A stretch of DNA of 64,000 nucleotides from Kaistella polysaccharea. Its GTDB lineage: Bacteria > Bacteroidota > Bacteroidia > Flavobacteriales > Weeksellaceae. Position 1 is the first letter of the stretch. Each line of letters starts with the position of its first letter. Shown in pieces: positions 45,205 through 53,584 of this stretch. The notes under the pieces were generated by a model that ran no database searches, was not told the origin of the DNA, and saw only the letters and a program-made list of their open reading frames with translations. Location: contig NZ_CP084528.1 of assembly GCF_020410745.1 (NCBI RefSeq), forward strand, positions 1,116,001-1,180,000, read 5' to 3'. Made by a program: the position numbers and the translations under genes.

Positions 45205-46230
45205 CTATTGTTTTTTCATCTTTTTTAAATATTTTTTCATTATCCAACCTGTCTGTGGTAAGTTGTCAATTGGACTAAAGTAACTTACATATGCCCACTT
45301 GCTATTAAATTGTAAGATTGTAACTTCAAAATCAACTGGAAGGCTTATAATTAGAACTGCTTTCGATCCAGGTTTTGATAAAACTTTGCAAACTCGATCT
45401 ACAATTCGAAACTCTTTATCTTCTTTTAATTTGTTTTGATAAATACCAAATTGTTTACTAATCAACGTTTCAACTTCTTGTCTAGTTGAATATTCAGGTT
45501 TAGGTATCCAATTTCTCGCTTCACTCGTCAACGTAATAATAAAACCTAACAAAGTCAAAATTTTCCAAAATAGAGTTTGACCGTCTGAGTCAATATTGTC
45601 AACTTTATTTTCAATTCTTTGAAGAAAATCATTCAGTTCATTATACCCATCCTTTGTAATTCCATTTTCATCGAATATTCTTTCATTTAATAAAACTACT
45701 TCTTGCGTAATTTCCTCAAAATCCTTTATTAAATTCCATTTTTTGTGGGCGGTTGCAACAGAAGATAACTGTCCTGACAGTCCACTAACTGCAAACTGTA
45801 TATTGCCAATTTGAGAAAATAGGTAGTCATTTCTATTAAATACTTCGGATATACTTCTAAGGTTTCCGAAAAGTATATCGTGTTGCTTACTTATAGATGC
45901 TATTGCAGTAATAGTTGCTTGTGGAATAGCAAATTGAGTTAAACCATTAAGTCCTTTAATTGCTGCCAAAGATGAATTCAAACTAGTTTGCTGTAGTGAG
46001 GCATTTATGCCAAGTGCATTTAACATATTTATTCCAGTAAGATTGCTAAATGGCTTATCAATTTGTTGAAAGGTTTTGGCAAGTTGACTAATTGTAGTAA
46101 ATCCAGCCAAATCACTTGAGATTTTTCCTTGAGTTTTGAGAATTTCAGATATTTGTGAACTTACTCCAAAAGACTTAGGAAGATTCTGCATCCATTCGGT
46201 AGATTTTATTATGTCTTCAATTCCTTTCAT
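45205..46230 (-). CDS. Protein with C-terminal SH3-like domain, cassette 8
   Basis: A 341-aa protein. The N-terminal 170 residues are helical and Ser/Leu/Ile-rich (LAGFTTISQLAKTFQQIDKP, LNALGINASLQQTSLNSSLA), likely coiled. Then a short hydrophobic segment (LFWKILTLLGFIITL) and a C-terminal SH3-like module (VLSKPGSKAVLIISLPVDFE, then TGWIMKKYLKK). Function unknown. It recalls C-terminal bacterial SH3_3 domains. Cassette ends GTTAGTGGC and GCCACTAAC match. Confidence 0.75.
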   Translation of the reverse strand: MKGIEDIIKSTEWMQNLPKSFGVSSQISEILKTQGKISSDLAGFTTISQLAKTFQQIDKPFSNLTGINMLNALGINASLQQTSLNSSLAAIKGLNGLTQFAIPQATITAIASISKQHDILFGNLRSISEVFNRNDYLFSQIGNIQFAVSGLSGQLSSVATAHKKWNLIKDFEEITQEVVLLNERIFDENGITKDGYNELNDFLQRIENKVDNIDSDGQTLFWKILTLLGFIITLTSEARNWIPKPEYSTRQEVETLISKQFGIYQNKLKEDKEFRIVDRVCKVLSKPGSKAVLIISLPVDFEVTILQFNSKWAYVSYFSPIDNLPQTGWIMKKYLKKMKKQ

Positions 46231-46268
46231 CTTTTATGTTATTTTCTGCTTCGGATAAGGTTGCCACT

Positions 46269-46392
46269 AACGGTTGGGTATTTCTGTTGGCGGGGACTTT
46301 TTATAACAAGTCTTGGTAAATATAACAAATTGAACAATTAGCGAAAATCTTGATGATAGGAACTTCCGCCCCGCTAATAGAAATACCTTGTT
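46269..46392 (-). repeat. attC-like site 8 (type A)
   Basis: Left core GCCACTAAC, right core GTTAGCAGAA. Confidence 0.85.
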
Positions 46393-46402
46393 AGCAGAAG
46401 TG

Positions 46403-46978
46403 TTATCTTTTTTCAAGTTTTTGAATAAATTTTCTATTTATTCGAGATTTGCTCTTCAGTTTAAATAAGCTGTATAATTTAGAAGTTAATTCTATTTCTT
46501 TGTTTGTATTTGTTCCTTCAAAACCACCAATAGAATAGACTCGATTATCGTTTAAAACAATAACTGTATTAGTATTTGCTCCATCAATTACAGGATGTTT
46601 TTTTTCATCCTCTTTAAAGTCATTCTCCGTGAAAGAAGTAATGATTTTTTGAATGGCTTTTATCTCATCCTCATTTAATTCTAAATATTCAGGTTCCAAC
46701 TTTGGATTGTCGTCTATGAATTGTTGATGTTCGGTTCTCCGATTTTCTAATTCCTTCTCACTTGCATCTTTTGATGGTGGTGGAGGCGGTGGAATCAAAT
46801 ATTTAGAGGGATTATAAAATATGAGAGATTTGTCACTTAGATTAGCAATGATCTCAAATTGCTGAATAAAGGGTGGATAATATCCAAACTTTACCAAATT
46901 TGCCTCGTTAGAATTAATTTTCTTGTCACAACTTACGGTTGCGAAAATCAGAAGAATTATTGTGAAAAAATATTTCAT
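46403..46978 (-). CDS. Putative lipoprotein with poly-Pro stretch, cassette 9
   Basis: A 191-aa protein with signal MKYFFTIILLIFATVSCDK (lipobox TVSC). The mature part has a LIPPPPPPSK stretch, an acidic region (EPEYLELNEDEIKAIQKIIT) and beta strands (NTVIVLNDNRVYSIGGFEG). Function unknown. Cassette ends GTTAGCAGAA and TTCTGCTAAC are perfectly complementary over 10 bases. Confidence 0.75.
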   Translation of the reverse strand: MKYFFTIILLIFATVSCDKKINSNEANLVKFGYYPPFIQQFEIIANLSDKSLIFYNPSKYLIPPPPPPSKDASEKELENRRTEHQQFIDDNPKLEPEYLELNEDEIKAIQKIITSFTENDFKEDEKKHPVIDGANTNTVIVLNDNRVYSIGGFEGTNTNKEIELTSKLYSLFKLKSKSRINRKFIQKLEKR

Positions 46979-47005
46979 GCGGATCGGGTTTCTAACATTT
47001 CTGCT

Positions 47006-47125
47006 AACGGTTGGGTATTTATGCAGGCGGGATAAAAATACGAAAACTTTATACTTGCTAAAAACATAATTAATCGCTAAAATCTTCGATGAAAACTTCA
47101 GACCCGCTTGTATAAATACCTTGTT
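47006..47125 (-). repeat. attC-like site 9 (type B)
   Basis: Left core TTCTGCTAAC, right core GTTACCTGAG. Confidence 0.85.
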
Positions 47126-47139
47126 ACCTGAGGTCTTTT

Positions 47140-47625
47140 CTACTCACTAAGTTTTCCGTCTTTGTAATTCTGAATTACTTTTTCCTTTCCATTCTCATTA
47201 TACATTTCCCATGGTCCGTCATAAATTCCATTTTTCCAATTTCCAATTCCTCTTAATTGTCCGTTTTCGTACCAGTATTTATGAGTTCCATTTGGTTTAC
47301 CGTCGATGAATTCTCCTTCACGTGCTTTTTTGCCGTTAGAATGCCAAAATTCCCACTGTCCATTTTCTTTGTGATTTTTAATTTCACCTTTTGAAAATAT
47401 ATTACCATTTAAGAAGTATGCGGTTTTACTTCCGTCGGTTATAGGTTTGAATTCAAGTTTTTGAGATTTATCTGTCGGTATGTTCTGAGCATTTTTTAAA
47501 AAATCTGATTTTCCGATCAATGTTTCTCCAATATAAATTTCGTAATCATCCATATTGATGTTTTGAGAAAACATATTTAAAAAACAGAACATTGTAAAAG
47601 TCAATGTAAAAAATATTTTTTTCAT
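47140..47625 (-). CDS. MORN-repeat (YwqK antitoxin-like) exported protein, cassette 10
   Basis: A 161-aa protein from ATG 47625 (MKKIFFTLTFTMFCFLNMFS, signal peptide). The longer frame beginning MFNLLYLQRL... is translation of the upstream repeat. The C-terminal half contains MORN-like repeats: NGQWEFWHSNGKKAREGEF, NGTHKYWYENGQLRGIGNW and DGPWEMYNENGKEKVIQNY. This matches the 'toxin-antitoxin system YwqK family antitoxin' group, although the toxin link is by family name only. Cassette ends GTTACCTG and CAGGTAAC match. Confidence 0.82.
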   Translation of the reverse strand: MKKIFFTLTFTMFCFLNMFSQNINMDDYEIYIGETLIGKSDFLKNAQNIPTDKSQKLEFKPITDGSKTAYFLNGNIFSKGEIKNHKENGQWEFWHSNGKKAREGEFIDGKPNGTHKYWYENGQLRGIGNWKNGIYDGPWEMYNENGKEKVIQNYKDGKLSE

Positions 47626-47653
47626 GCGGGATTTTGTTTTTAAGATCGCAGGT

Positions 47654-47776
47654 AACGGTTGGGTATTTCTGTTGGCGGGGACTTTTAATAAAAGTCTTTG
47701 TAAATATAGCAAATTGAACAATTAGCGAAAACCTTTATTATATAAACTTCAAACCCGCTAATAGAAATACCATGTT
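47654..47776 (-). repeat. attC-like site 10 (type A)
   Basis: Left core GCAGGTAAC, right core GTTGTACGCA. Loop variant TTTTAATAAAAGTC is shared with site 14. Confidence 0.85.
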
Positions 47777-47791
47777 GTACGCAGTTTTTAT

Positions 47792-48082
47792 TTATTTTAA
47801 GAGGTAACTACCAAATATTATAATCGCAAATATACCACTTGCAATACTACCATAAAAAGCCGATTGTGCTGAATACTGATATTTAGTTGTTTTAGTTAAA
47901 GGCAGCTTACAAACAACGAGTACAATCAAACAAAAATTTATAAGAATTAGAGATATCAATAAGGATTTTTCTAATTTTTCTATATCAGTAAACTGAATAA
48001 TTAACAAATCAATACCAAAGATCGCTAATCGAGATAACTCGTAATAGTTTATTTTCTTAAAAATCCTCAAAATATTACTCAT
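47792..48082 (-). CDS. Three-helix membrane protein, cassette 11
   Basis: A 96-aa protein: LAIFGIDLLIIQF, LLISLILINFCLIVLVVCKL and FYGSIASGIFAIIIFGSYLL are hydrophobic segments. No family recognised. Cassette ends GTTGTACGCA and TGCGGACAAC are complementary with one mismatch. A repeat remnant (GGTATTTCCGTCGGCG) precedes the start at 48150-48165. Confidence 0.65.
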   Translation of the reverse strand: MSNILRIFKKINYYELSRLAIFGIDLLIIQFTDIEKLEKSLLISLILINFCLIVLVVCKLPLTKTTKYQYSAQSAFYGSIASGIFAIIIFGSYLLK

Positions 48083-48149
48083 TTCAACTCTTCATATTTG
48101 TTATTAATTTCATAGTGAAGAATATTAACTAAGAAATCTATTTAGTCTG

Positions 48150-48165
48150 GTATTTCCGTCGGCGT
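48150..48165 (-). repeat. Fragment of an attC-like left arm
   Basis: GGTATTTCCGTCGGCG resembles the type A left arm (GGTATTTCTGTTGGCG) but has no AAC core, loop or right arm. It lies 15 nt inside the cassette from site 11. Possibly a relic of a fused cassette. Confidence 0.4.
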
Positions 48166-48179
48166 TGTGAATTGCGGAC

Positions 48180-48303
48180 AACGGTTGGGTATTTCTGTTG
48201 GCGGGGATTTTTTATAAATGGTCTTTGTAAATATAACAAATTGAACAATAAGCTAAAATCTTTATGATAGGAACTTCCGACCCGCTAATAGAAATACTGT
48301 GTT
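48180..48303 (-). repeat. attC-like site 11 (type A)
   Basis: Left core GCGGACAAC, right core GTTACCTGAC. The right GTTA supplies the stop codon (TAA at 48302-48304) of the following gene. Confidence 0.85.
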
Positions 48304-49018
48304 ACCTGACGTATTTATTTTCACAATCTTGTGCTTTTTTTATCATTAATGAGTCAAAACGCTGACTTTTTTTAAAATTTTCAACTTTTCTATCAGTATA
48401 ACTTCCTACAAAAAATTCTTGGTAATAATATTTTTTGGTCGTTGCCGATTCTGCATAATTACCAAGCGTTCCCCATCCAAAAATTCCAATTTTTTGTCTT
48501 GAAGGTTCGTTTAGATTCTTTTCAATTGTCCATTCCTCATTGAAATCTCTATTATCCATTTGAGGAATTTCAGATTTATTTCCTTTATCATCAACAAAAA
48601 AATACTTTTGATCAATGAATCCATCATCTAGTTTATTTGAAATTAGTAATATCCCGTCGTTTGGTATTTGATAAATTATTTTTCCGTCATTTTCTTTTAT
48701 TTCTGGAGCGCATTTTAGATTGTAAATAATGTTTACTTTTCCTTTAAAATTTTGCGGAATTAAAAAAACTTCGGGAGATTTAGTATTTAGTTGCTTCCAT
48801 ATGAAAAGAAAAAATGGAATTGAAATTATTGGAAAAAGGGTCCACAATATTTTGTGAAAAATTTTTGTTTTGCTTATCCAAATTAATATTAAACCGATAA
48901 ACAAAAATACAACAGGTAGTAAATAATAGTAAATTGTTCCTGGAGCAAATCCGATAAGCACAACAGTTATTATTGTTATTAAAATACCTGAAATGTAAAA
49001 TTTTTTGTTTTTAAACAC
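48302..49018 (-). CDS. Membrane protein with soluble domain, cassette 12
   Basis: A 238-aa protein if it starts at GTG 49018 (reading FKNKKFYISGILITIITVVL); the only upstream ATG lies in the repeat. Two N-terminal helices (ISGILITIITVVLIGF and YYLLPVVFLFIGLILIWI), possibly a third, and a soluble C-terminal part with YNLKCAPEIKENDGKIIYQI. The stop TAA overlaps the cassette core GTTA. Function unknown. Cassette ends GTTACCTG and CAGGTAAC match. Confidence 0.65.
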   Translation of the reverse strand: MFKNKKFYISGILITIITVVLIGFAPGTIYYYLLPVVFLFIGLILIWISKTKIFHKILWTLFPIISIPFFLFIWKQLNTKSPEVFLIPQNFKGKVNIIYNLKCAPEIKENDGKIIYQIPNDGILLISNKLDDGFIDQKYFFVDDKGNKSEIPQMDNRDFNEEWTIEKNLNEPSRQKIGIFGWGTLGNYAESATTKKYYYQEFFVGSYTDRKVENFKKSQRFDSLMIKKAQDCENKYVR

Positions 49019-49040
49019 GATTTTTATAATATGGCAGGTA

Positions 49041-49163
49041 ACGGTTGGGTATTTCTGTTGGCGGGGACTTTTTATAACAGGTCTTGGTAAATATAACAAA
49101 TTGAACAACTAGCGAAAATCTTTATGATAGGAACTTCCGACCCGCTAATAGAAATACCTTGTT
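49041..49163 (-). repeat. attC-like site 12 (type A)
   Basis: Left core GCAGGTAAC, right core GTTGTAGGAA. The loop variant (ATAACAGGTCTTGG, GAACAACTAGCG) is shared with site 29, which follows the duplicate gene. Confidence 0.85.
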
Positions 49164-49175
49164 GTAGGAAGTTTC

Positions 49176-49679
49176 TTAATCCTTTACCTGTAATAAAAGG
49201 TCATTTATTTTAGTTTCGTAAAAGTCCAATTTCATTTTTTTAAAATCAATTTCGTTTACATCTAAAATAATCTTTTTTGAAGTTATGATTTTATTATCAA
49301 TTAATTCCTCGTTAATAAATTTTGCTATTTCTGGTTTTTCATTTTGATCGAAATAAATTGTAGTTTGATAAGAAATCGTTTTAGCAGGAATTTTTTTATT
49401 TTTTTTGAAGAAGTGAATTTCTGAGTTTAAAATACGAACTAATTTCCCATCGTGGTTTCTGCTAAATTCGGTTTCAAATCCAATTGAACCAATTATTTTT
49501 TTAGACTTATTTTTTATTGTTCCAGAACCTTCAATTAGTTTCGTTGGAAATGATTTTGAGTAAGTATTTATTGTGTCCAAATACTTATAAGATTCAAATC
49601 TGTTTTTTAAAGCATTATCTTTATTTTGCGCAAAAGTTTGAAATGATAAGAAAAATAAGATCGGAATTAATGCTTTCAT
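49176..49679 (-). CDS. Exported protein, cassette 13 (duplicated in cassette 30)
   Basis: A 167-aa protein with signal peptide MKALIPILFFLSFQTFAQN. The mature part is Lys-rich and beta-stranded (KLIEGSGTIKNKSKKIIGSI, then GFETEFSRNHDGKLVRILNS). Function unknown. The protein at 60647-61150 is identical, and the downstream repeats are also the same variant, while the upstream repeats differ (type B here, type C there). Cassette ends GTTGTAGG and CCTACAAC match. Confidence 0.75.
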   Translation of the reverse strand: MKALIPILFFLSFQTFAQNKDNALKNRFESYKYLDTINTYSKSFPTKLIEGSGTIKNKSKKIIGSIGFETEFSRNHDGKLVRILNSEIHFFKKNKKIPAKTISYQTTIYFDQNEKPEIAKFINEELIDNKIITSKKIILDVNEIDFKKMKLDFYETKINDLLLQVKD

Positions 49680-49710
49680 TCTTAATCGGTACTTGTGTGA
49701 AATTGCCTAC

Positions 49711-49831
49711 AACGGTTTGGTATTTATGCAGGCGGGATAAAAATACGAAAACTTTGTACTTGCTAAAATCTTAATTAATTGCTAAAATCTTCAATTGAAA
49801 ACTTCAAACCCGCTTGTATAAATACCGTGTT
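49711..49831 (-). repeat. attC-like site 13 (type B)
   Basis: Left core GCCTACAAC, right core GTTATACGGG. Spacer reads AACGGTTTGG instead of AACGGTTGGG. Confidence 0.85.
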
Positions 49832-50378
49832 ATACGGGGTTGCTTTGTTCCCAATCTTCTTTATTAATCTGAAATAAATCCATTAATTTACTTCCATAAT
49901 TTATTTGGCGATTTAATTTCATTCCATTTCTTGAGGCAACTCTTTTTGAATTTATATTTTCTTGAACAATAATAGAAATCAATCTATCGTGAAAATTGTT
50001 TTCAAAAGCATAGTCTCTGCATTTTTTTGCACTTTCGATCGCAAAGCCTTTCATTCGGTAATTAGGAAGAATAGAATATGCTACTTCTAATTCAAAATCT
50101 TTTTCAACTTCCCTTACTAAAAGTCCACATTGTCCAATTAATTTATTGTCCTCTTTGCAAATTAATACATTTTGCCCACCGAGATTATTTTCATACCGGT
50201 TAAATGTCCATTCGAACCATTTTTCACAACGTTCTTGTGGCGACTTGTATTCTGCCATTCCGAGTAATTGTGTGGTATGATCATCCTTGAATAATTCCAA
50301 CCACTTTTCAAAGTCAGAATCTTCTAATTGTCGAAATTTTAATCTTTCAGTTTCTTGGTTTGTTAAAAGAAATTTCAT
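49830..50378 (-). CDS. GNAT N-acetyltransferase (RimJ/RimL type), cassette 14
   Basis: A 182-aa protein from ATG 50378 (MKFLLTNQETERLKFRQLED); the upstream frame MFNLLYLQRL... is repeat translation. Acetyltransf_3 features: ETERLKFRQLEDSDFEKWLE, IGQCGLLVREVEKDFELEVA, YSILPNYRMKGFAIESAKKC (motif A with a degenerate R-x-x-G-x-A) and NINSKRVASRNGMK. The substrate is unknown. The stop TAA overlaps the cassette core GTTA. Cassette ends GTTATACG and CGTATAAC match. Confidence 0.87.
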   Translation of the reverse strand: MKFLLTNQETERLKFRQLEDSDFEKWLELFKDDHTTQLLGMAEYKSPQERCEKWFEWTFNRYENNLGGQNVLICKEDNKLIGQCGLLVREVEKDFELEVAYSILPNYRMKGFAIESAKKCRDYAFENNFHDRLISIIVQENINSKRVASRNGMKLNRQINYGSKLMDLFQINKEDWEQSNPV

Positions 50379-50409
50379 TGGCTGACGATATTTTTTTGCA
50401 ATCTCGTAT

Positions 50410-50532
50410 AACGGTTGGGTATTTCTGTTGGCGGGGACTTTTAATAAAAGTCTTTGTAAATATAGCAAATTGAACAATTAGCGAAAATCTTGATGATAGG
50501 AACTTCCGACCCGCTAATAGAAATACCGTGTT
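50410..50532 (-). repeat. attC-like site 14 (type A)
   Basis: Left core TCGTATAAC, right core GTTGGGCGA. Loop variant TTTTAATAAAAGTC as in site 10. Confidence 0.85.
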
Positions 50533-50546
50533 GGGCGATCGCTTTT

Positions 50547-51071
50547 TTACGGTTTCTGATATTCTTTTAAATAGTTATAAGTCGCGTCTTTTAACGACTT
50601 TTTTAAATTATTCATTTCATCGCCACCACCACTTTTGCGAATTCCAGTCGCTTGAATTTCTCTATTATCTCTTATGTTTTTGAAATTTATTACCGTTTTT
50701 AATGTTGCTACAGAGAAACCAAAATGCCAATTGATTATTGAAATATCAGTATCAATTATTAAAGGTTCTTCACCATCAACTTCGTCAAAACTTTCAATAA
50801 ATTTTAAATTTAAATTGGTTTCGTTAGCAAGTTCTTTGATAGATAATTTGAAAGTTTCCTTGACATTTGGTTGCGCTATTCCTCCGAACACCGTTCCAAC
50901 CATTCCTGAGAAGTTTATAGTATTTTGACTTTTAGTGTTTAATTGGAAATAAATAGTTTTTCCATCGTAGAAGTTTTTATTTAAAGTGCTATTTGTATAA
51001 TTATGAGAAGTGCCACAACTCAATAATGTCAGCATAGTAATAAATTTTAACAATAATTTCAAGTTTTTCAT
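50547..51071 (-). CDS. Putative lipoprotein, cassette 15
   Basis: A 174-aa protein from ATG 51071 (MKNLKLLLKFITMLTLLSCG, lipobox LLSC). The mature part contains FSGMVGTVFGGIAQPNVKET, then SIKELANETNLNLKFIESFD, and EPLIIDTDISIINWHFGFSV, a pattern like small outer-membrane lipoproteins of the LptE/CsgG-like kind, but without a firm match. Cassette ends GTTGGGCG and CGCCCAAC match; this core also fits the classical integron GTTRRRY. Confidence 0.75.
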   Translation of the reverse strand: MKNLKLLLKFITMLTLLSCGTSHNYTNSTLNKNFYDGKTIYFQLNTKSQNTINFSGMVGTVFGGIAQPNVKETFKLSIKELANETNLNLKFIESFDEVDGEEPLIIDTDISIINWHFGFSVATLKTVINFKNIRDNREIQATGIRKSGGGDEMNNLKKSLKDATYNYLKEYQKP

Positions 51072-51099
51072 ATATATATCTTTTTTTAAAGTGGCGCCC

Positions 51100-51223
51100 A
51101 ACGGTTGGGTATTTCTGTTGGCGGGGACTTTTTATAAGAAGTCTTTGTAAATATAACGAATTGAACAATTAGCGAAAATCTTCATGATATAAACTTCCCA
51201 CCCGCTAATAGAAATACCTTGTT
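51100..51223 (-). repeat. attC-like site 15 (type A)
   Basis: Left core GCGCCCAAC, right core GTTAGCGGTT. Confidence 0.85.
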
Positions 51224-51764
51224 AGCGGTTCGGCATATTTTCTTGATTTTCTATTAATTTTTTTGTCAAAAGGTTTTCCAAGTCATTAAAGTTACATTTT
51301 AAAGTGTTGGAAGTTATAGATAATGGTGTTCCATATATTTTATTATTTCCCTGTAAAAGTTTTTTCTTAAAGCCATTTACTCTTTCAACATAATAGTCAG
51401 GATTTGATATATAAATTAATAAAAATTTTGTCGAAGCAACTTTTTCTGTTTTTATTTCGATGATATCATTCCATTTTATAAGTCCAACACTTGAAGCATT
51501 TGAATTATCCAAAATTCCGTCATCATCAACTGTTAATCCAATTTTTCTCTCTAATAATTTTTTAATTCCGTAAATGCCTGTTGCAGAGAAAAAAATAATA
51601 GCCGCGATACCTGCGATTCTTATTATTTCCAGACTTCTGAAAAACAATGATATAAACATTTCAGGTTTAGTAGAGAATAAAATTCCGCATACTACAAATA
51701 AAATAGACGCAAAAGTTCCAAGAAATAATTTCGTTTTGCTTAATGGAATTTCAATTTTGTTCAT
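51222..51764 (-). CDS. STM3941-like membrane protein, cassette 16
   Basis: A 180-aa protein from ATG 51764 (MNKIEIPLSKTKLFLGTFAS). Two membrane helices (TFASILFVVCGILFSTKP and IAGIAAIIFFSATGIYGI) and a cytoplasmic PH-like part (IGLTVDDDGILDNSNASSVG, LIKWNDIIEI). This matches the STM3941 family as I remember it; function unknown. The longer frame to 51950 is repeat translation. The stop TAA overlaps the core GTTA. Cassette ends GTTAGCGGT and ACCGCTAAC match. Confidence 0.8.
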   Translation of the reverse strand: MNKIEIPLSKTKLFLGTFASILFVVCGILFSTKPEMFISLFFRSLEIIRIAGIAAIIFFSATGIYGIKKLLERKIGLTVDDDGILDNSNASSVGLIKWNDIIEIKTEKVASTKFLLIYISNPDYYVERVNGFKKKLLQGNNKIYGTPLSITSNTLKCNFNDLENLLTKKLIENQENMPNR

Positions 51765-51818
51765 TTTAATTTTTTTCGAAATCTCATTCTTTATTTCTCG
51801 GTTTTTTTGCTGACCGCT

Positions 51819-51938
51819 AACGGTTGGGTATTTATGCAGGCGGGATAAAAATACGAAAACTTTATACTTGCTAAAAACTTTATTAATCGCTAAAATCTTC
51901 GATGAAAACTTCATACCCGCTTGTATAAATAGCTTGTT
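51819..51938 (-). repeat. attC-like site 16 (type B)
   Basis: Left core GACCGCTAAC, right core GTTAGTGGC. Right arm ends AAATAGCTT instead of AAATACCTT. Confidence 0.85.
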
Positions 51939-51953
51939 AGTGGCTGCCAATAT

Positions 51954-52445
51954 TTAAAGAAATAATCTCTTATCGTTTTTTTTAGCAATTTCTAAAGTGT
52001 CCATATTATTTTTAAAATCTTTGTTTTTCTTTAAAAGAACAAATAATTCTTCTTTAAACTTATAAATTTTAACTTCTGTCTTCGTAAGTTTTGATTCGGT
52101 TAAATTAACTTGTGTTGAAATATAAATCTTGCATTTAAGTTTGTTTCCTTTTTTTAAAGTAATTTCATCTTTAAAATTCGGCATCATTAGATTTTCTTTT
52201 CCAAAAACATAGTTTTTGCCTTTCAATTTTTGAATACTATATTTATAAATCAGTTCATTTAAATGGTCTTTTTCATTTTTAGAAAACTCAATATTACTTT
52301 TATAATTTTTATACCAGTCTATTTTAAACTCTCCATTTTCAACATTTAGATTATAATTTACGGTTGAAATATATAAATCAAATTTTTCTTCTTTCGAACA
52401 ACTTGTTATTAAAATGACAACTAAAATCAAGCAAAAATTTTTCAT
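51954..52445 (-). CDS. Putative lipoprotein, cassette 17 (paralogue of cassette 28)
   Basis: A 163-aa protein with signal MKNFCLILVVILITSCSKEE (lipobox ITSC). The C-terminal NKDFKNNMDTLEIAKKNDKR, then LFL, parallels NPDFKRCLDTLKSVKKYDDR, MFL in the cassette 28 protein, as does the start FDLYISTVNYNLNVENGEFK. A diverged lipoprotein family within the array; function unknown. Its downstream repeat is type B, while that of its paralogue is type A. Cassette ends GTTAGTGGC and GCCACTAAC match. Confidence 0.77.
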   Translation of the reverse strand: MKNFCLILVVILITSCSKEEKFDLYISTVNYNLNVENGEFKIDWYKNYKSNIEFSKNEKDHLNELIYKYSIQKLKGKNYVFGKENLMMPNFKDEITLKKGNKLKCKIYISTQVNLTESKLTKTEVKIYKFKEELFVLLKKNKDFKNNMDTLEIAKKNDKRLFL

Positions 52446-52484
52446 TTTTTCTTCTTTTTGTTTTCGCGCGGGTTGGTTGCCACT

Positions 52485-52604
52485 AACGGTTGGGTATTTA
52501 TGCAGGCGGGATAAAAGTACGAAAACTTTATACTTGCTAAAAACTTAATTAATCGCTAAAATCTTCGATGAAAACTTCAGACCCGCTTGTATAAATACCT
52601 TGTT
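52485..52604 (-). repeat. attC-like site 17 (type B)
   Basis: Left core GCCACTAAC, right core GTTAGCCGTA. Confidence 0.85.
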
Positions 52605-52622
52605 AGCCGTAGTATCTTCTTA

Positions 52623-53378
52623 CTATAATATTTTGTCGATTGAATCAGGTAATAATGGTTTAATAAATTCACCTGTATCTTTTAAGAATTTTCTATTCTC
52701 TTCTTTTGAAACCCACGTAAATATTTTTCCTCCAAAAGATTTGAACCAATTTCGTTTATTCAAAACTTTTGATTGACCTTTAAGTTTTTCAATTTCTTTA
52801 TGTAACTCTTCAAGAACGTCTTTTAATGCTTCCTTATCTTTAATTTCGCTTTCTAATTTATCAATGAATTGATTTTCTAAATTTTCTAATTTTTCATTGA
52901 GTTTTGTTATTTCATCCTTAGAAAAATAATCTTCAGGAACATTATCGAATTTTTCATTTATTTTTTGAATTTCTTCATCAAGATCTTTCAATTTTCTCAG
53001 TTCAGGTGCGAACGTTAATTCATTCCATAGATTATTTAGCCAATTATTTAAATATGTTAAAACTTTAGCCTCACCTTCAAATTTGAAATGTTCCGTTTCT
53101 GAAACCGTTCCAGGACTTAACCTTCCTGAAAACTCATATTGCTGATACTCAATTTCCTTTTGATTTGAAAGAATTCCGAAAGAACTTGTTTGTTTTTCAC
53201 TGCGAGATAAAATAGACATTTCAGATGGAATCTTTAGTTCGAAGAAGTAAGTTTCTGTATAATTATAGTTAACATTTAATTTCCCATATTCTTCAGTAAC
53301 AGAAAAATCATTACTGCCAAAATATTTGCTTTCGTCAATTTTCTGCTTTAATTTTAAAATGAATGTCTTATTTACCAT
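52623..53378 (-). CDS. Coiled-coil protein, cassette 18
   Basis: A 251-aa soluble protein. The N-terminal 115 residues are beta-rich (VNYNYTETYFFELKIPSEMS); the middle (about 125-205) is a strong heptad coiled coil (LKDLDEEIQKINEKFDNVPE, then LEELHKEIEKLKGQSK). The C-terminus has WFKSFGGKIFTWVSKEENRK. No signal peptide, no known catalytic motif. Cassette ends GTTAGCCGTA and TACGGCTAAC are perfectly complementary. Confidence 0.72.
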   Translation of the reverse strand: MVNKTFILKLKQKIDESKYFGSNDFSVTEEYGKLNVNYNYTETYFFELKIPSEMSILSRSEKQTSSFGILSNQKEIEYQQYEFSGRLSPGTVSETEHFKFEGEAKVLTYLNNWLNNLWNELTFAPELRKLKDLDEEIQKINEKFDNVPEDYFSKDEITKLNEKLENLENQFIDKLESEIKDKEALKDVLEELHKEIEKLKGQSKVLNKRNWFKSFGGKIFTWVSKEENRKFLKDTGEFIKPLLPDSIDKIL

Positions 53379-53400
53379 GATTTTATTTGATATTACGGCT

Positions 53401-53524
53401 AACGGTTGGGTATTTCTGTTGGCGGGGACTTTTTATAAAAAGTCTTTGTAAATATAACAAATTGAACAATTAGCGAAAATCTTTACGATAGGAACTTCCG
53501 ACCCGCTAATAGAAATACTTTGTT
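53401..53524 (-). repeat. attC-like site 18 (type A)
   Basis: Left core TACGGCTAAC, right core GTTACCTGCT. Confidence 0.85.
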
Positions 53525-53584
53525 ACCTGCTGCCCTTTTTTAGTCTCCGTCATTTTTCCCCTTATTTAATGTAATTTGCATTTG

